Shown here: piece by piece, positions 33,681 through 41,195 of the stretch
How positions within the stretch are numbered: position 1 is the first letter of the stretch
Layout of the letters: each line of letters starts with the position of its first letter
From: Bog-473 sp963726135
GTDB lineage: Bacteria > Actinomycetota > Acidimicrobiia > Acidimicrobiales > RAAP-2
DNA: 64,000 nucleotides
Assembly (NCBI GenBank): GCA_963726135.1
Contig: CAVSBE010000008.1
Span: 2,046,001 to 2,110,000 of the forward strand
Direction: 5' to 3'
Made by a program: the position numbers and the translations under genes
The notes under the pieces: model-generated
What the model was told of the DNA's origin: nothing
What the model saw: the letters and a program-made list of their open reading frames with translations, nothing else
Database searches by the model: none

Positions 33681-34073
33681 ATGCCTGAGTTCCCTGCGAT
33701 TACTCACGTGGCGCTAACGGTTACGAGCCTTGAACGGAGTGTGCCTTGGTACAAGGATCTGTTCGGCTCGGACCCAATCCTTGACGAGGACACAGGTCCG
33801 TTCCAGCGCGTCGCTTGGCTTACCGGCGGCACAATCGTTGGCGTAACTCAGTTCCCTGACTTGGACAGCACTGAGCCGTTCAACGAGCGGCGGCCGGGGC
33901 TCGATCATCTGGCTTTCGGCTGTGCCAACCGCGATGAGTTAAAGGCATGGGAAATCCGTCTGAACGAACTCGGCATCCCCAACGGTGGGATCGCGGACAC
34001 GCCTTACTACTCGGCATTGTCGTTTCGAGATCCCGACAACATCGCACTTGAGTTCTTCGCACCCCGGGGCTAA
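33681..34073 (+). CDS. VOC (glyoxalase/bleomycin-resistance fold) protein
   Basis: 130 residues. ITHVALTVTSLERSVPWYKDLFG supplies the first metal-site His, GLDHLAFGC the second region, and SFRDPDNIALEFFAP the typical C-terminal DPDN(I)xLE motif with the metal Glu. Possible roles are dioxygenase, glyoxalase or antibiotic binding; not distinguishable. The ATG at 33681 has AAGGGGAG about 7 bp upstream. A perfect hairpin (34101-34132) follows it. Confidence 0.87.
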   Translation: MPEFPAITHVALTVTSLERSVPWYKDLFGSDPILDEDTGPFQRVAWLTGGTIVGVTQFPDLDSTEPFNERRPGLDHLAFGCANRDELKAWEIRLNELGIPNGGIADTPYYSALSFRDPDNIALEFFAPRG

Positions 34074-34100
34074 GACCGGCGGAGTATCCGACTGCTTATA

Positions 34101-34132
34101 GGCCATCCCATACCGCCGGTCTTGGGATGGCC
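34101..34132 (+). repeat. Palindromic repeat copy 5 / hairpin after VOC gene
   Basis: GGCCATCCCA and its exact inverse TGGGATGGCC around TACCGCCGGTCT; the loop core TACCGCCGG is shared with repeat copy 3. No T-tract, but it could act as a terminator or RNA-processing hairpin. Confidence 0.6.
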
Positions 34133-34700
34133 CACCCGAGCTGCCCGGTCCGTATGAAGGCTGCTCCTTCCCCGCCGCCACATGACGTGGTTCGTCGCCA
34201 CAGCCGTGTCCCATCATCGACAGGCCCCGGTAACCTCCACGCCGTGGATGAGGTCGCAATCGCCTATTCCGACGAGCCAAGCAAGCGGGCGGTGGTGATT
34301 GCCGCCGCGATCGCACTGGTTACGGATGTCGTCGTCACCACTCAGGTTCACCCAGCATTGCTTCGCAGAGCCGTGCGGCTGGCGATCCCAGTTGTCCTCA
34401 CACGGCCGGTCGCCGGGATTCTCACCCGACTCGGCGTTCTAGACGGCCTGTTACCAGCGGTCGACGGCTCGACATCCCTCGGCTCGGTCGAGAGAGACCG
34501 TCATCCGGGTTACCTACCCCGGATGGAGTCGCCAAGGATCGCGCTGGGTGTCCCAGTTCGCCGGGATGGGGTGCCACCATGCCGCACTTCGGGGATTGTG
34601 GTCAGGATCGGCGAGACTCTGCTCGTGCGACATCGCCGATCGTCGCTACCGTGGCGGGTACCAGCCCATAGCCGCGAGGAGGAGTTCAGGGGAGGTGCCG
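34133..34700. other. Gene-poor stretch with hairpin and repeat copy 6
   Basis: 568 bp. A reading frame across 34127-34714 has mixed, partly hydrophobic sequence (RAVVIAAAIALVTDVVV) but no family likeness and crosses two repeats, so I do not call it. There is a perfect inverted repeat CATCCGGG/CCCGGATG at 34502-34525. Confidence 0.4.
34546..34596. repeat. Dispersed GGTGCCCC repeat, copy 6 (long form)
   Basis: GGGTGTCCCAGTTCGCCGGG, then GGGGTGCCACCATGCCGCAC and TTCGGGG, matching the layout of copy 3. Confidence 0.55.
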
Positions 34701-35543
34701 ATGTCTCAGGATGAAAGCAGACCTCTACCAGCGGTGGTAGACCGCACGACGTTCCACAGGCAACTGGAGGTGCTGCGCGCGAAGGAGAAGGCACATACCC
34801 ATGAAGGGGACGCGATCGCCGCCGCCCGCCGCCGGCTGCCAATGGTCGAGGTCGCCGCAGACAGCCCGCTGCTCGGGCCGCACGGACCAGTGACGTTGCT
34901 CGAAGCGTTCGAAGGCCGGCGTCAGCTCATTGCCTACTACTTCATGTGGTGGCCAGGCCGACCTGCGGCCGAGCAGTGCGAAGGCTGTTCGTGGGTAATG
35001 AGTCATGTGGGCGAGCTTGCCTACCTGCACTCTCGCGACATCACCTTCGCAGTGCTGTGCCAGGGGCAGAACACCGCCTACGGCCCTGGCGATGCGCAGA
35101 AGTCATACGACGAGAGCCTCCGCTACCGCACTTTCATGGGCTGGGACATGCCGTGGTACTCGGCCCAGCCCTCACTTGACACGCTCCTCGTCGAGCGAGA
35201 GCACGGCCTGTTCCACCTGGTGTGCTACTTCCGCGATGGCAATCAGGTCTTCGAGACGTACTGGACCAAGCGCCGTGGTGCCGAGGTGCTGGACTACAGC
35301 TACGCGCTTATGGACCTCACCGTGTTCGGCAGGCAGGAGGAATGGGAGGACTCACCAGTGGGCTGGCCGCGGCGCGGGCACGCGACCCGGACGCTGAGCG
35401 GGGCTCCCAAGTGGCTGCCCCTGTGGGAGTGGCCAGGTGGTCGTCCCACCTCGCAATGGCCACGGCTCGAAGCCGGGTACTCCGACGATCTGGGATCCGC
35501 CACGGACGCGGGTGCAGCACTCCCTCCGGATCACTGCCACTGA
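34701..35543 (+). CDS. DUF899 thioredoxin-like family protein
   Basis: 280 residues from the ATG at 34701, which has GGGGAGG about 6 bp upstream. Family landmarks: VVDRTTFHRQLEVLRAKEKAHTHEGDAIAAARRRLPMVEV near the N-terminus, LLEAFEGRRQLIAYYFMWWPG, the C-EGCS motif in AEQCEGCSWVMSHV, and YWTKRRGAEVLDYSYALMDLTVFGRQEEWEDSP (outline). The family has a thioredoxin-like fold with predicted redox or peroxidase-like function, unproven. It is part of cassette 2; the C-terminal 50 residues lie beyond the usual family end. Confidence 0.85.
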   Translation: MSQDESRPLPAVVDRTTFHRQLEVLRAKEKAHTHEGDAIAAARRRLPMVEVAADSPLLGPHGPVTLLEAFEGRRQLIAYYFMWWPGRPAAEQCEGCSWVMSHVGELAYLHSRDITFAVLCQGQNTAYGPGDAQKSYDESLRYRTFMGWDMPWYSAQPSLDTLLVEREHGLFHLVCYFRDGNQVFETYWTKRRGAEVLDYSYALMDLTVFGRQEEWEDSPVGWPRRGHATRTLSGAPKWLPLWEWPGGRPTSQWPRLEAGYSDDLGSATDAGAALPPDHCH

Positions 35544-35656
35544 TGGGTCTTGCCGTCGCCGAAAATCTTCCCCAAACGCCGGACTTGCGACACCACCTAG
35601 AATCGTTTCACAGCGATACCCTCTCGCTTCGTGAGGGTCCGTAGCGCTAGGCCATT

Positions 35657-36733
35657 TTGGACAGGCTAGTGAAGGCCGTAGTGCACGACGGAGTCGAAGA
35701 GAGTCTGCTGAAATTCCTTAAGTCGTACCTCGGCGAAGAGACGCTGGACTATCGGGTGCGACCTCGTCGCTTCGCACAAGGGATGTTCTCCGACGTGCGC
35801 TGCTTCACCCTGAACAAGGGACCCAAGGGGTGGACGACTCCGTTGGTGCTTCGAATGCTGCCATTCGACGCCGATCCGGAACAGCCTTCTCTTGAGACAG
35901 CCGTACACAATGGGTTGGCACGGGTCGGAATGCCAACCCCAGTCGTGCTGCTCAGCCATGATCGGGTTGAGGTACTCGGTCGCATGTTCATGGTGATGGA
36001 ACTGCGGCCCGGTCGGCCGAGTCTCAAGGGTGTTCGTTGGGACGTCTTTGCGAGAGCCCTCCCGAAGCTATTGGTCAGTTGGCCTGCCGCCGTTGCCCAA
36101 ATTGCCAGAGACCTCCATTCGCGCCAAGCAAGCTCGGTGCTCGACGAAGCCGAGGCCCTTGGGATCAAGCAGAGCAGACTTGCTGTGGAGCGCCATTTGC
36201 TCTTCGTCGAGGATCGTCTCTCGCGCTTCGGTGGGCAAGGAATGACCCCAGCCCTCGAATGGCTTCGTGATCACCTGCCTGCAGCCCCGGAACGCCCCTC
36301 AGTCCTCCACGGTGACTTGTGGCCAGCCAATGTCTTGCGGCATCGTGGGCATCTGACGGGACTCGTCGACTGGGAGCGTGCAGCGATCGGTGATCCCGCA
36401 CTCGACATTGGCTTCGCCAAGGTGGGACTGTCGCTTCTTCCGGCTCCCGTTCAGGTACCAACTCCGATCCGCCAAGGCATCAATGCCGCGGGACGATCAA
36501 TGGCCGCTCGACTCGAGGACCAGTACAACAGTCGAAGTCCGGTGTCTCCAGAACGAGTCAGGTACTACGAAGCCCTGCGTTGCGCCGTGGAGTTGGCGAT
36601 CGTCGCCAGCCGACGCGGCTCGGACGAGCCAGGGTTCGCCAGATCAGGGTGGTATCACGGACAAGACGCTCTCACCCGGCACTTCGCTGAAGTCACCGGA
36701 ACTCCGATACCACGGTTGTATCCATCCCCTTGA
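35657..36733 (+). CDS. APH/choline-kinase-like phosphotransferase
   Basis: 358-residue protein-kinase-fold phosphotransferase. The N-lobe has VRPRRFAQGMFSDVRCF and a lysine-poor beta sheet (LVLRMLP has Arg where kinases usually have Lys). The catalytic loop is SVLHGDLWPANVLRHRG (HGDxxxxN) and the metal Asp is in GLVDWERAAIGDPALDIG. Such enzymes phosphorylate antibiotics, sugars or small alcohols; the substrate is unknown. TTG start at 35657 or GTG at 35669. It is the last gene of cassette 2, ending 60 bp before the tRNA-fragment C repeat. Confidence 0.82.
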   Translation: MDRLVKAVVHDGVEESLLKFLKSYLGEETLDYRVRPRRFAQGMFSDVRCFTLNKGPKGWTTPLVLRMLPFDADPEQPSLETAVHNGLARVGMPTPVVLLSHDRVEVLGRMFMVMELRPGRPSLKGVRWDVFARALPKLLVSWPAAVAQIARDLHSRQASSVLDEAEALGIKQSRLAVERHLLFVEDRLSRFGGQGMTPALEWLRDHLPAAPERPSVLHGDLWPANVLRHRGHLTGLVDWERAAIGDPALDIGFAKVGLSLLPAPVQVPTPIRQGINAAGRSMAARLEDQYNSRSPVSPERVRYYEALRCAVELAIVASRRGSDEPGFARSGWYHGQDALTRHFAEVTGTPIPRLYPSP

Positions 36734-36792
36734 GCCTGCGACGGACGAATGCCGGACAAGGTTCTGGAACGTCACGCGCCACGGCGACGAAA

Positions 36793-36880
36793 GTGGGCGG
36801 TGACCAGGTCCAACTTGAGCAGCCCCAACGGGATTCGAACCCGTGTCGCCACCTTGAGAGAGCGAGCGGGTATGTCCAGC
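36793..36880 (-). repeat. tRNA-Glu 3'-end fragment C with shared flanks
   Basis: The tRNA-derived core is 36818-36860 (43 bp, identical to fragment A). The 25 bp to its left match those of fragment A with two differences (GTGACCAGGT-CAACTTG), and ATGTCCAGC lies to its right in both. Fragments A and C therefore descend from the same extended attachment site. Confidence 0.88.
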
Positions 36881-36966
36881 ACGTTCGCTCCAATACCATT
36901 GTGCCTGGTCATCGCCCTCCAAGGGTCCAGGGATGAGGCCCTTGTCCAGCCAATCAAACTGAATGG

Positions 36967-36990
36967 ATGGGCAAAGAGATGGTCAGTGAG
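36967..36990. repeat. ATGGGCAAAGAG/ATGGTCAGTGAG pair, 12-bp period
   Basis: Degenerate tandem pair 107 bp from tRNA fragment C, the same distance as the ATGGACAA pair from fragment A. Confidence 0.4.
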
Positions 36991-36994
36991 TTCC

Positions 36995-38509
36995 CTAAAT
37001 ACGACCGTCCTGCGGACGGAGGATTGGCGAATCCGTCGTCTTCACCTTGCTCGGGCTTCGCGCCGTCTTATCGAGCGGGAAGCCCAGCGATGCGTAGGCC
37101 GGGAGGCGCTTCGCCTGCATCCGGGCCAAGACCGGCACGTTGATGTCGACGTAGTCGTGCACCTCGACCTTCGATTTTCCTGCCGTTGGCCGAAGTACTC
37201 GCCCCACGTATTGAACGATGCGGCCCTTGAACGCCAAGGGAAACGCGAGGAACAGCGTGTCGAGCTGCGGAAGGTCGAATCCCTCTCCCAGGAAACTTCC
37301 CGTCGCCAGTAGAGCGAGGCCACCAGCGGAGGCCTGTACCTGCATCTCGGCCGAGGCGCTCGCCCGGGCCTTCTTGCTCATCCCACCTCGCATCACGATC
37401 GCTTCGATCCCGAGCCGATGGAGTTCGCCAGACAGTGCTTCGAGGTGCTCCGTCCATTGCGTGAGCACGAGGCAATTTCGCTGGACCTCGATGGCAGCAG
37501 CGACGTCACCGCAGATCTGTCGCGAGCGCTCATCGTCTTCGACGAGGCCCCGAAATACGGCTTGAATGCTCAGCTCCTCATCACCGGACTGCTCATGGCC
37601 GGTGGGGTGCGTCACCAGTACTCGCTCGACCCGGAGGTTCTCATCGTGGTCCGGTGTCATCCGGTGTCGCTCAGCTCCGCAGTACATCGTGATGAGCTTT
37701 TCGAGATGATCTCGTCGGTAGGGGGTCGCGGTCAGACCGAGCCAGTGTCGCACCGGCATCTCACGCACGACACGCTCGAAGGTGACCGCGGGGACGTGAT
37801 GGCACTCATCGACAATGACGAGGCCATACGCCTTCGCGATCTCCCCTAGGTCCTCCCGTCGAGCGAGGCTTTGTGCCATCGCGATATCGATGGCGCCCTT
37901 CGCCTTGTTGCGGCCGCCGCCAAGTTGACCGATCTCCTTGGTGGCCATCCCGAGGTGCTCTCCGAGACGGTCTCGCCACTGCTCGACCAGGGGCTGCCGA
38001 TCGACCACTATGAGTGTGGGGAGCCTTCGATGCGCGATGACTCCGCAGGCGATCACCGTCTTGCCCGAGCCTGGGGGTGCCACGAGTACACCGAGATGAT
38101 GTGGAATCAGCGCGTCCAATGCGCTCCGTTGACGATCTGAGAGCTCGGCCCGTAGGGTCACGTCGATTGACGTGGGCAACGAACATGCGTCGGTAACTTC
38201 GAGATTGCTTCCGGCCTCTCCGACCATGCGGGCGGCCTGGTCTGCAATTCCCCGGGGGAGCAGGAGCTCACCGATGGTCTCTCGGTAACACCGTAAGAAC
38301 CGGGGCGTGTTCCACGTGGAGAAGCGAAGCCGCTCCTTTTCGTAGTACTCCGGATTGTGCAACGAGGCCAGATGCTTGAGCGCGGCCACGAGCGCTGGGG
38401 GCACCCCGATGCGGTCAATGGCCAACATGGCACCAGAGACGGCCCGGATCACCTCCGGCGGCTTCTGAGGTGTCCCGCGCGGCAGGTTGTGGTCGGTATT
38501 TCGTGTCAT
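36995..38509 (-). CDS. TOTE-type superfamily 2 helicase
   Basis: 504-residue DEAD/DEAH helicase. The N-terminal segment (PALVAALKHLASLHNPEYYEKERLRFSTWNTPRFLRC, outline) is the linker that follows the primase in TOTE conflict proteins. Walker A APPGSGKT (144-151), DECHH motif II (234-238), TATP motif III (260-263) and the C-terminal QYVGRVLRP motif VI are intact. It would translocate on nucleic acid next to the primase in a defence complex. It overlaps the primase frame by 95 bp, so it may be the second half of a single polypeptide separated by a frameshift. No nuclease domain is visible at its C-terminus. Last gene of the defence operon. Confidence 0.88.
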   Translation of the reverse strand: MTRNTDHNLPRGTPQKPPEVIRAVSGAMLAIDRIGVPPALVAALKHLASLHNPEYYEKERLRFSTWNTPRFLRCYRETIGELLLPRGIADQAARMVGEAGSNLEVTDACSLPTSIDVTLRAELSDRQRSALDALIPHHLGVLVAPPGSGKTVIACGVIAHRRLPTLIVVDRQPLVEQWRDRLGEHLGMATKEIGQLGGGRNKAKGAIDIAMAQSLARREDLGEIAKAYGLVIVDECHHVPAVTFERVVREMPVRHWLGLTATPYRRDHLEKLITMYCGAERHRMTPDHDENLRVERVLVTHPTGHEQSGDEELSIQAVFRGLVEDDERSRQICGDVAAAIEVQRNCLVLTQWTEHLEALSGELHRLGIEAIVMRGGMSKKARASASAEMQVQASAGGLALLATGSFLGEGFDLPQLDTLFLAFPLAFKGRIVQYVGRVLRPTAGKSKVEVHDYVDINVPVLARMQAKRLPAYASLGFPLDKTARSPSKVKTTDSPILRPQDGRI

Positions 38510-39419
38510 CTGGCCCGGCTACAACCGGCGCCAGCGTCTTTTCCAGTGCCGCCACGGCTTCGGGAGACATGCGTGGAATCGACGCCAGGAACGTCCACTG
38601 GTCCTCATAGGGTTCAAGGCTGGCGGGATCGAGAAACACGGTGTTTCCTTGTCGCCGACACTCTCCCTGGAGAGGAAGAGCGATCAGATTTCCGAAGGAT
38701 CCCTTCGGAACGAAGTCCTGGGTGGGGAACAAGCGGTCGTAACTCGAGAGATCGAGCTCGGCCCGGAGCTCCATTGCCTGCCGGAGGATGTGCACTCCCA
38801 GGCGTCGAGCCGCAGAGGCCGGTACCGGCCCGGAAAAGAATGTCCAGGTGTGCGCCCCTTCGCCTGAGCGTGATCGCTCGAGCGCGACAGGAACCCCAAT
38901 CGCGGCAGCGGCGTCGAGATAGGCCAGCGCATCGAGCACCCAACCCTTTCCGTCGAAATCACAGGCCAAGAGTCGACACTCGTCGCCGCGGCGCAGAGGG
39001 TAGAGACCGAGGTGACTCTCACCAGCGAGGTGCGACTCCACCACTCCTTCGTCAAGAGGCAGATAGGCACGACCTGGTTTCTTGACGTTCGCCCAGCCAC
39101 CCACGACGGCGGGACTCCATCCGGTCTTTCCGGTCCTCGCACTCTCCCAACGAAGGGCGTACACATCCTCGCGACCGGCGAATAGGAGGCGGAACAGGGC
39201 GATCTTGGCTTCAGCCGGCGAATCCGCACTGACGTCACTCTTGAGGTCCTGCCGGTCCGAGTCAACGAACAGGGTGGGCTCCCAGGGTGCGGCGACTTCG
39301 TGGCGGCTCGGCTCGTCAAGGCCAAGGAGCGATCGCAGGCGCTGATTCTCGACCCGTAACGCATGGACCTCATCGACCAATGCCTCGATGTCCTCGGGTC
39401 CCATATCGCTCACCGACAT
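38415..39419 (-). CDS. TOTE-type archaeo-eukaryotic primase domain protein
   Basis: 334 residues. An N-terminal coiled coil (about 10-33, IEALVDEVHALRVENQRLRS) is followed by an AEP domain from about 70: AKIALFRLLFAGREDVYALRW, LGLYPLRRGDECRLLACDFDG with the DxD metal pair (154-156), ERSRSGEGAH with the family His (190), SYDRLFPTQDFVPKGSFGNLIALPLQ and LEPYEDQWTFLASI. This matches the primase module of TOTE conflict systems, which combine primase, helicase and usually a nuclease in one defence gene. The ATG at 39419 directly follows the AbiEii stop (TAGATG). After about residue 295 the frame diverges from the expected linker, which continues in the helicase frame. Confidence 0.88.
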   Translation of the reverse strand: MSVSDMGPEDIEALVDEVHALRVENQRLRSLLGLDEPSRHEVAAPWEPTLFVDSDRQDLKSDVSADSPAEAKIALFRLLFAGREDVYALRWESARTGKTGWSPAVVGGWANVKKPGRAYLPLDEGVVESHLAGESHLGLYPLRRGDECRLLACDFDGKGWVLDALAYLDAAAAIGVPVALERSRSGEGAHTWTFFSGPVPASAARRLGVHILRQAMELRAELDLSSYDRLFPTQDFVPKGSFGNLIALPLQGECRRQGNTVFLDPASLEPYEDQWTFLASIPRMSPEAVAALEKTLAPVVAGPDDTKYRPQPAARDTSEAAGGDPGRLWCHVGH

Positions 39420-40337
39420 CTACTTCGGGTCGGTGTCCACCGGGCTCTTGACCCAGCTGACGGAATGCGGATCCCAGTGACCGGACTCGACAGATCCGCC
39501 CAGGAGCGGATCAATGAACGCCGCCACCAGATTGATGGCATCGGGGTAACTGCTCGGTACGAGCCCCTCCAGGCCGGCGCTGGCGATGAACGTGGACCAC
39601 GCCTGCTGGCGCTCGTTCCCCAGACCGCCGAGGAGAGCAGCCAGCGGACGCAGAACAACCTGTCGGTGCTCGGCCGTTGCGTTCATAGCCGCCAGGAGCT
39701 CGGATGCCGCAATCTGATAGCGCCCAGAGAGGACCGCGACGTCTGCGAAATCACGCTCACGAGTTGTCGCAACCCCTCGCTCGATCATCGTGACGATCTT
39801 TTCCGCCAGGACGGTGGCCAATGGATACCCGAGCAAGTGGAACGGGCCGTCGAGCAGGGCCGGATACTCGACGTCGACCGGATGGGGCGTCACAGGATCT
39901 CCGACATTGACATCGAGGCGGAGAACCACCTTCGCGCGCCCGATGCGGGAGGGAACGCTAAGCCGCACTCCGGAATAGAGCGCAGCGTCACGAATAACCT
40001 GCGTTGTCATGGCGTCCACCTCGTAGGTGACGCCGTCGTCAACCGTGACCGACAACACTGTACGAACGACATCGGCGATTGCTTCCACATCGTTGTCGAT
40101 GGCGCGGGCCAAGAGGTCGATGTCACCCGTGGGTCGCCGGCTGCCCAGGACCGCGAGCAGCATTCCCCCCTTGAGGATCAACCGGTCGCGATAGGCGGAC
40201 CTCGACAGCCGAAAAAGGAACCGCTCGAGTACATATGTCAGCAACAGTTCTTGGGTCGGTCGACCGCGCCGATGTGCCATCTGCTGGAGGTCGAGGTAGG
40301 CGCGCCCGGCAGTCGAGTCTCGTTGGACCGGGCTCAT
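39420..40337 (-). CDS. abiEii: AbiEii-type nucleotidyltransferase toxin
   Basis: 305-residue toxin of type IV toxin-antitoxin systems (DNA polymerase beta-like nucleotidyltransferase). Motif I is KGGMLLAVLGSRRPTGDIDL, with the GG at 57-58 and DxD at 72-74; the central AEKIVTMIERG supplies the motif III lysine and RDFADV the motif IV aspartate. Known AbiEii proteins block growth after phage infection, probably by modifying nucleotides or tRNA. The start overlaps the AbiEi stop by 4 bp; its stop abuts the primase ATG. Genetic linkage in one operon to a primase-helicase pair is unusual. Confidence 0.88.
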   Translation of the reverse strand: MSPVQRDSTAGRAYLDLQQMAHRRGRPTQELLLTYVLERFLFRLSRSAYRDRLILKGGMLLAVLGSRRPTGDIDLLARAIDNDVEAIADVVRTVLSVTVDDGVTYEVDAMTTQVIRDAALYSGVRLSVPSRIGRAKVVLRLDVNVGDPVTPHPVDVEYPALLDGPFHLLGYPLATVLAEKIVTMIERGVATTRERDFADVAVLSGRYQIAASELLAAMNATAEHRQVVLRPLAALLGGLGNERQQAWSTFIASAGLEGLVPSSYPDAINLVAAFIDPLLGGSVESGHWDPHSVSWVKSPVDTDPK

Positions 40338-40939
40338 TCCTGCAGCACCCGCATCGCTTCGAGGATCGGCGTGCGAACTCGCAGCTCCTCGGCCAGCTCG
40401 AGGACACGGCCTGGTTGGGCGCGCGGGCGGCGAAGGTACCTGCGTAGACCGGCGACGGCGAGGTCAACCCCAAGGCGGTGTCGCTGTCGGAAACAATCAA
40501 CGACGGTTCGTTCGGGGTCAGTGATGCGAAAGCCGAGGTCGTGGCCCACCGGCACCTCGATCCGGCCAAGGCTGAAGTTCCTCGCTGCAAAGACGTGGAC
40601 GCGTGTGGGTGGGTGGTCGATGCGCGGGCGGTGGGTCCCTGCCGGAACGGCCAGGTCCACCCGGGTCGGGGTTTCGTCGCTCAGATCCCAATGGGCGAGA
40701 GCGGAGCCCAAACAGACCATGCCCTGGGGGGCGCGGGCGCAGACCACCACGAAGTCGATCTGGTCGATCCCAGCCGCCTCCTGCAACTGGAAGAGTCCGC
40801 GGGACACCTCGATGAGGAGGCCCGAGTCGCGTGCTTGATAGAGATCACGCCACGAGATCCCGTGCCCGATGGCGTCCCGGGCCCGAAAGATGGCTCCGAG
40901 GGGCCGGAGCCTGTCGATGACCGTCGAATCGGTAGGCAT
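40334..40939 (-). CDS. abiEi: AbiEi-type antitoxin and autorepressor
   Basis: 201 residues. The N-terminal winged-helix (RARDAIGHGISWRDLYQARDSGLLIEVSRGLFQLQ) and the following antitoxin domain (VCARAPQGMVCLGSALAHWDL, TDPERTVVDCFRQRHRLGVDLAVAGL) match AbiEi proteins, which neutralise AbiEii and repress their own promoter. The ATG at 40939 has no ribosome site; a -10-like TAGAAT (40954-40949) ends 9 bp before it, so the mRNA is likely leaderless. A 47-bp inverted repeat begins 2 bp upstream. It is the first gene of the four-gene operon. Confidence 0.87.
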   Translation of the reverse strand: MPTDSTVIDRLRPLGAIFRARDAIGHGISWRDLYQARDSGLLIEVSRGLFQLQEAAGIDQIDFVVVCARAPQGMVCLGSALAHWDLSDETPTRVDLAVPAGTHRPRIDHPPTRVHVFAARNFSLGRIEVPVGHDLGFRITDPERTVVDCFRQRHRLGVDLAVAGLRRYLRRPRAQPGRVLELAEELRVRTPILEAMRVLQE

Positions 40940-40941
40940 GC

Positions 40942-40988
40942 GTATGAAATTCTACTACGACAGGTATTAGCTCTGTAGATTTTCATAC
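40942..40988 (-). promoter_or_regulatory. AbiEi-type inverted-repeat operator over the defence-operon promoter
   Basis: Arms GTATGAAATTCTAC (40942-40955) and GTAGATTTTCATAC (40975-40988) are inverse copies with one mismatch, 19 bp apart. The proximal arm covers the -10 region and start point. AbiEi antitoxins are known to bind paired inverted repeats upstream of their operons. Confidence 0.8.
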
Positions 40989-41128
40989 CGGCCGCCACCG
41001 CACGTGCTTACGCTCTGGCCGATCGGAGTGGACCTGTCGCCACTCTTTTTCGGTGGAGACATCGAGATCGGCACACCCTGTGTCATCAGTGGCTCTTCGA
41101 GCACCCTGCCCATCGACTCCACGGCACG

Positions 41129-41150
41129 ATGGGCAGTTGGATGGACACAG
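41129..41150. repeat. ATGGGCAGTTGG/ATGGACACAG pair, 12-bp period
   Basis: Tandem pair 46 bp left of the 3' end of the intact tRNA-Glu gene, i.e. at the right end of cassette 3; same word family as the pairs at 25363, 29295 and 36967. Confidence 0.45.
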
Positions 41151-41195
41151 TGGAATCGAGCTGCGAAACGCAACTCTCTGACCAGGAGAGTGAAG

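Larger units (their letters stand above)
29201..36817. mobile_element. Putative integrated cassette 2 (between tRNA-Glu fragments B and C)
   Basis: 7.6 kb bounded by tRNA-Glu 3' fragments. Cargo: secreted protein, ABM-domain protein, MFS exporter, decayed TetR, VOC protein, DUF899 protein and an APH-like kinase. Six copies of a short palindromic repeat are interspersed. No integrase seen. Confidence 0.5.
36861..41195. mobile_element. Putative integrated defence cassette 3 (fragment C to intact tRNA-Glu)
   Basis: 4.3 kb between tRNA fragment C and the intact tRNA-Glu gene, with 12-bp-period repeats near both ends (36967-36990, 41129-41150). Its only cargo is one operon: AbiEi, AbiEii, TOTE-type primase and helicase. 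No integrase. Confidence 0.65.

Noticed and set aside
34127..34714. 195-codon open frame on the plus strand
   Set aside because: Crosses two dispersed repeats and the DUF899 start, has no family likeness and no ribosome site; treated as non-coding.
25257..41195. Possible integrase or recombinase gene in the cassettes
   Set aside because: Checked the plausible frames on both strands for R-HxxR-Y or serine-recombinase signatures; none found.
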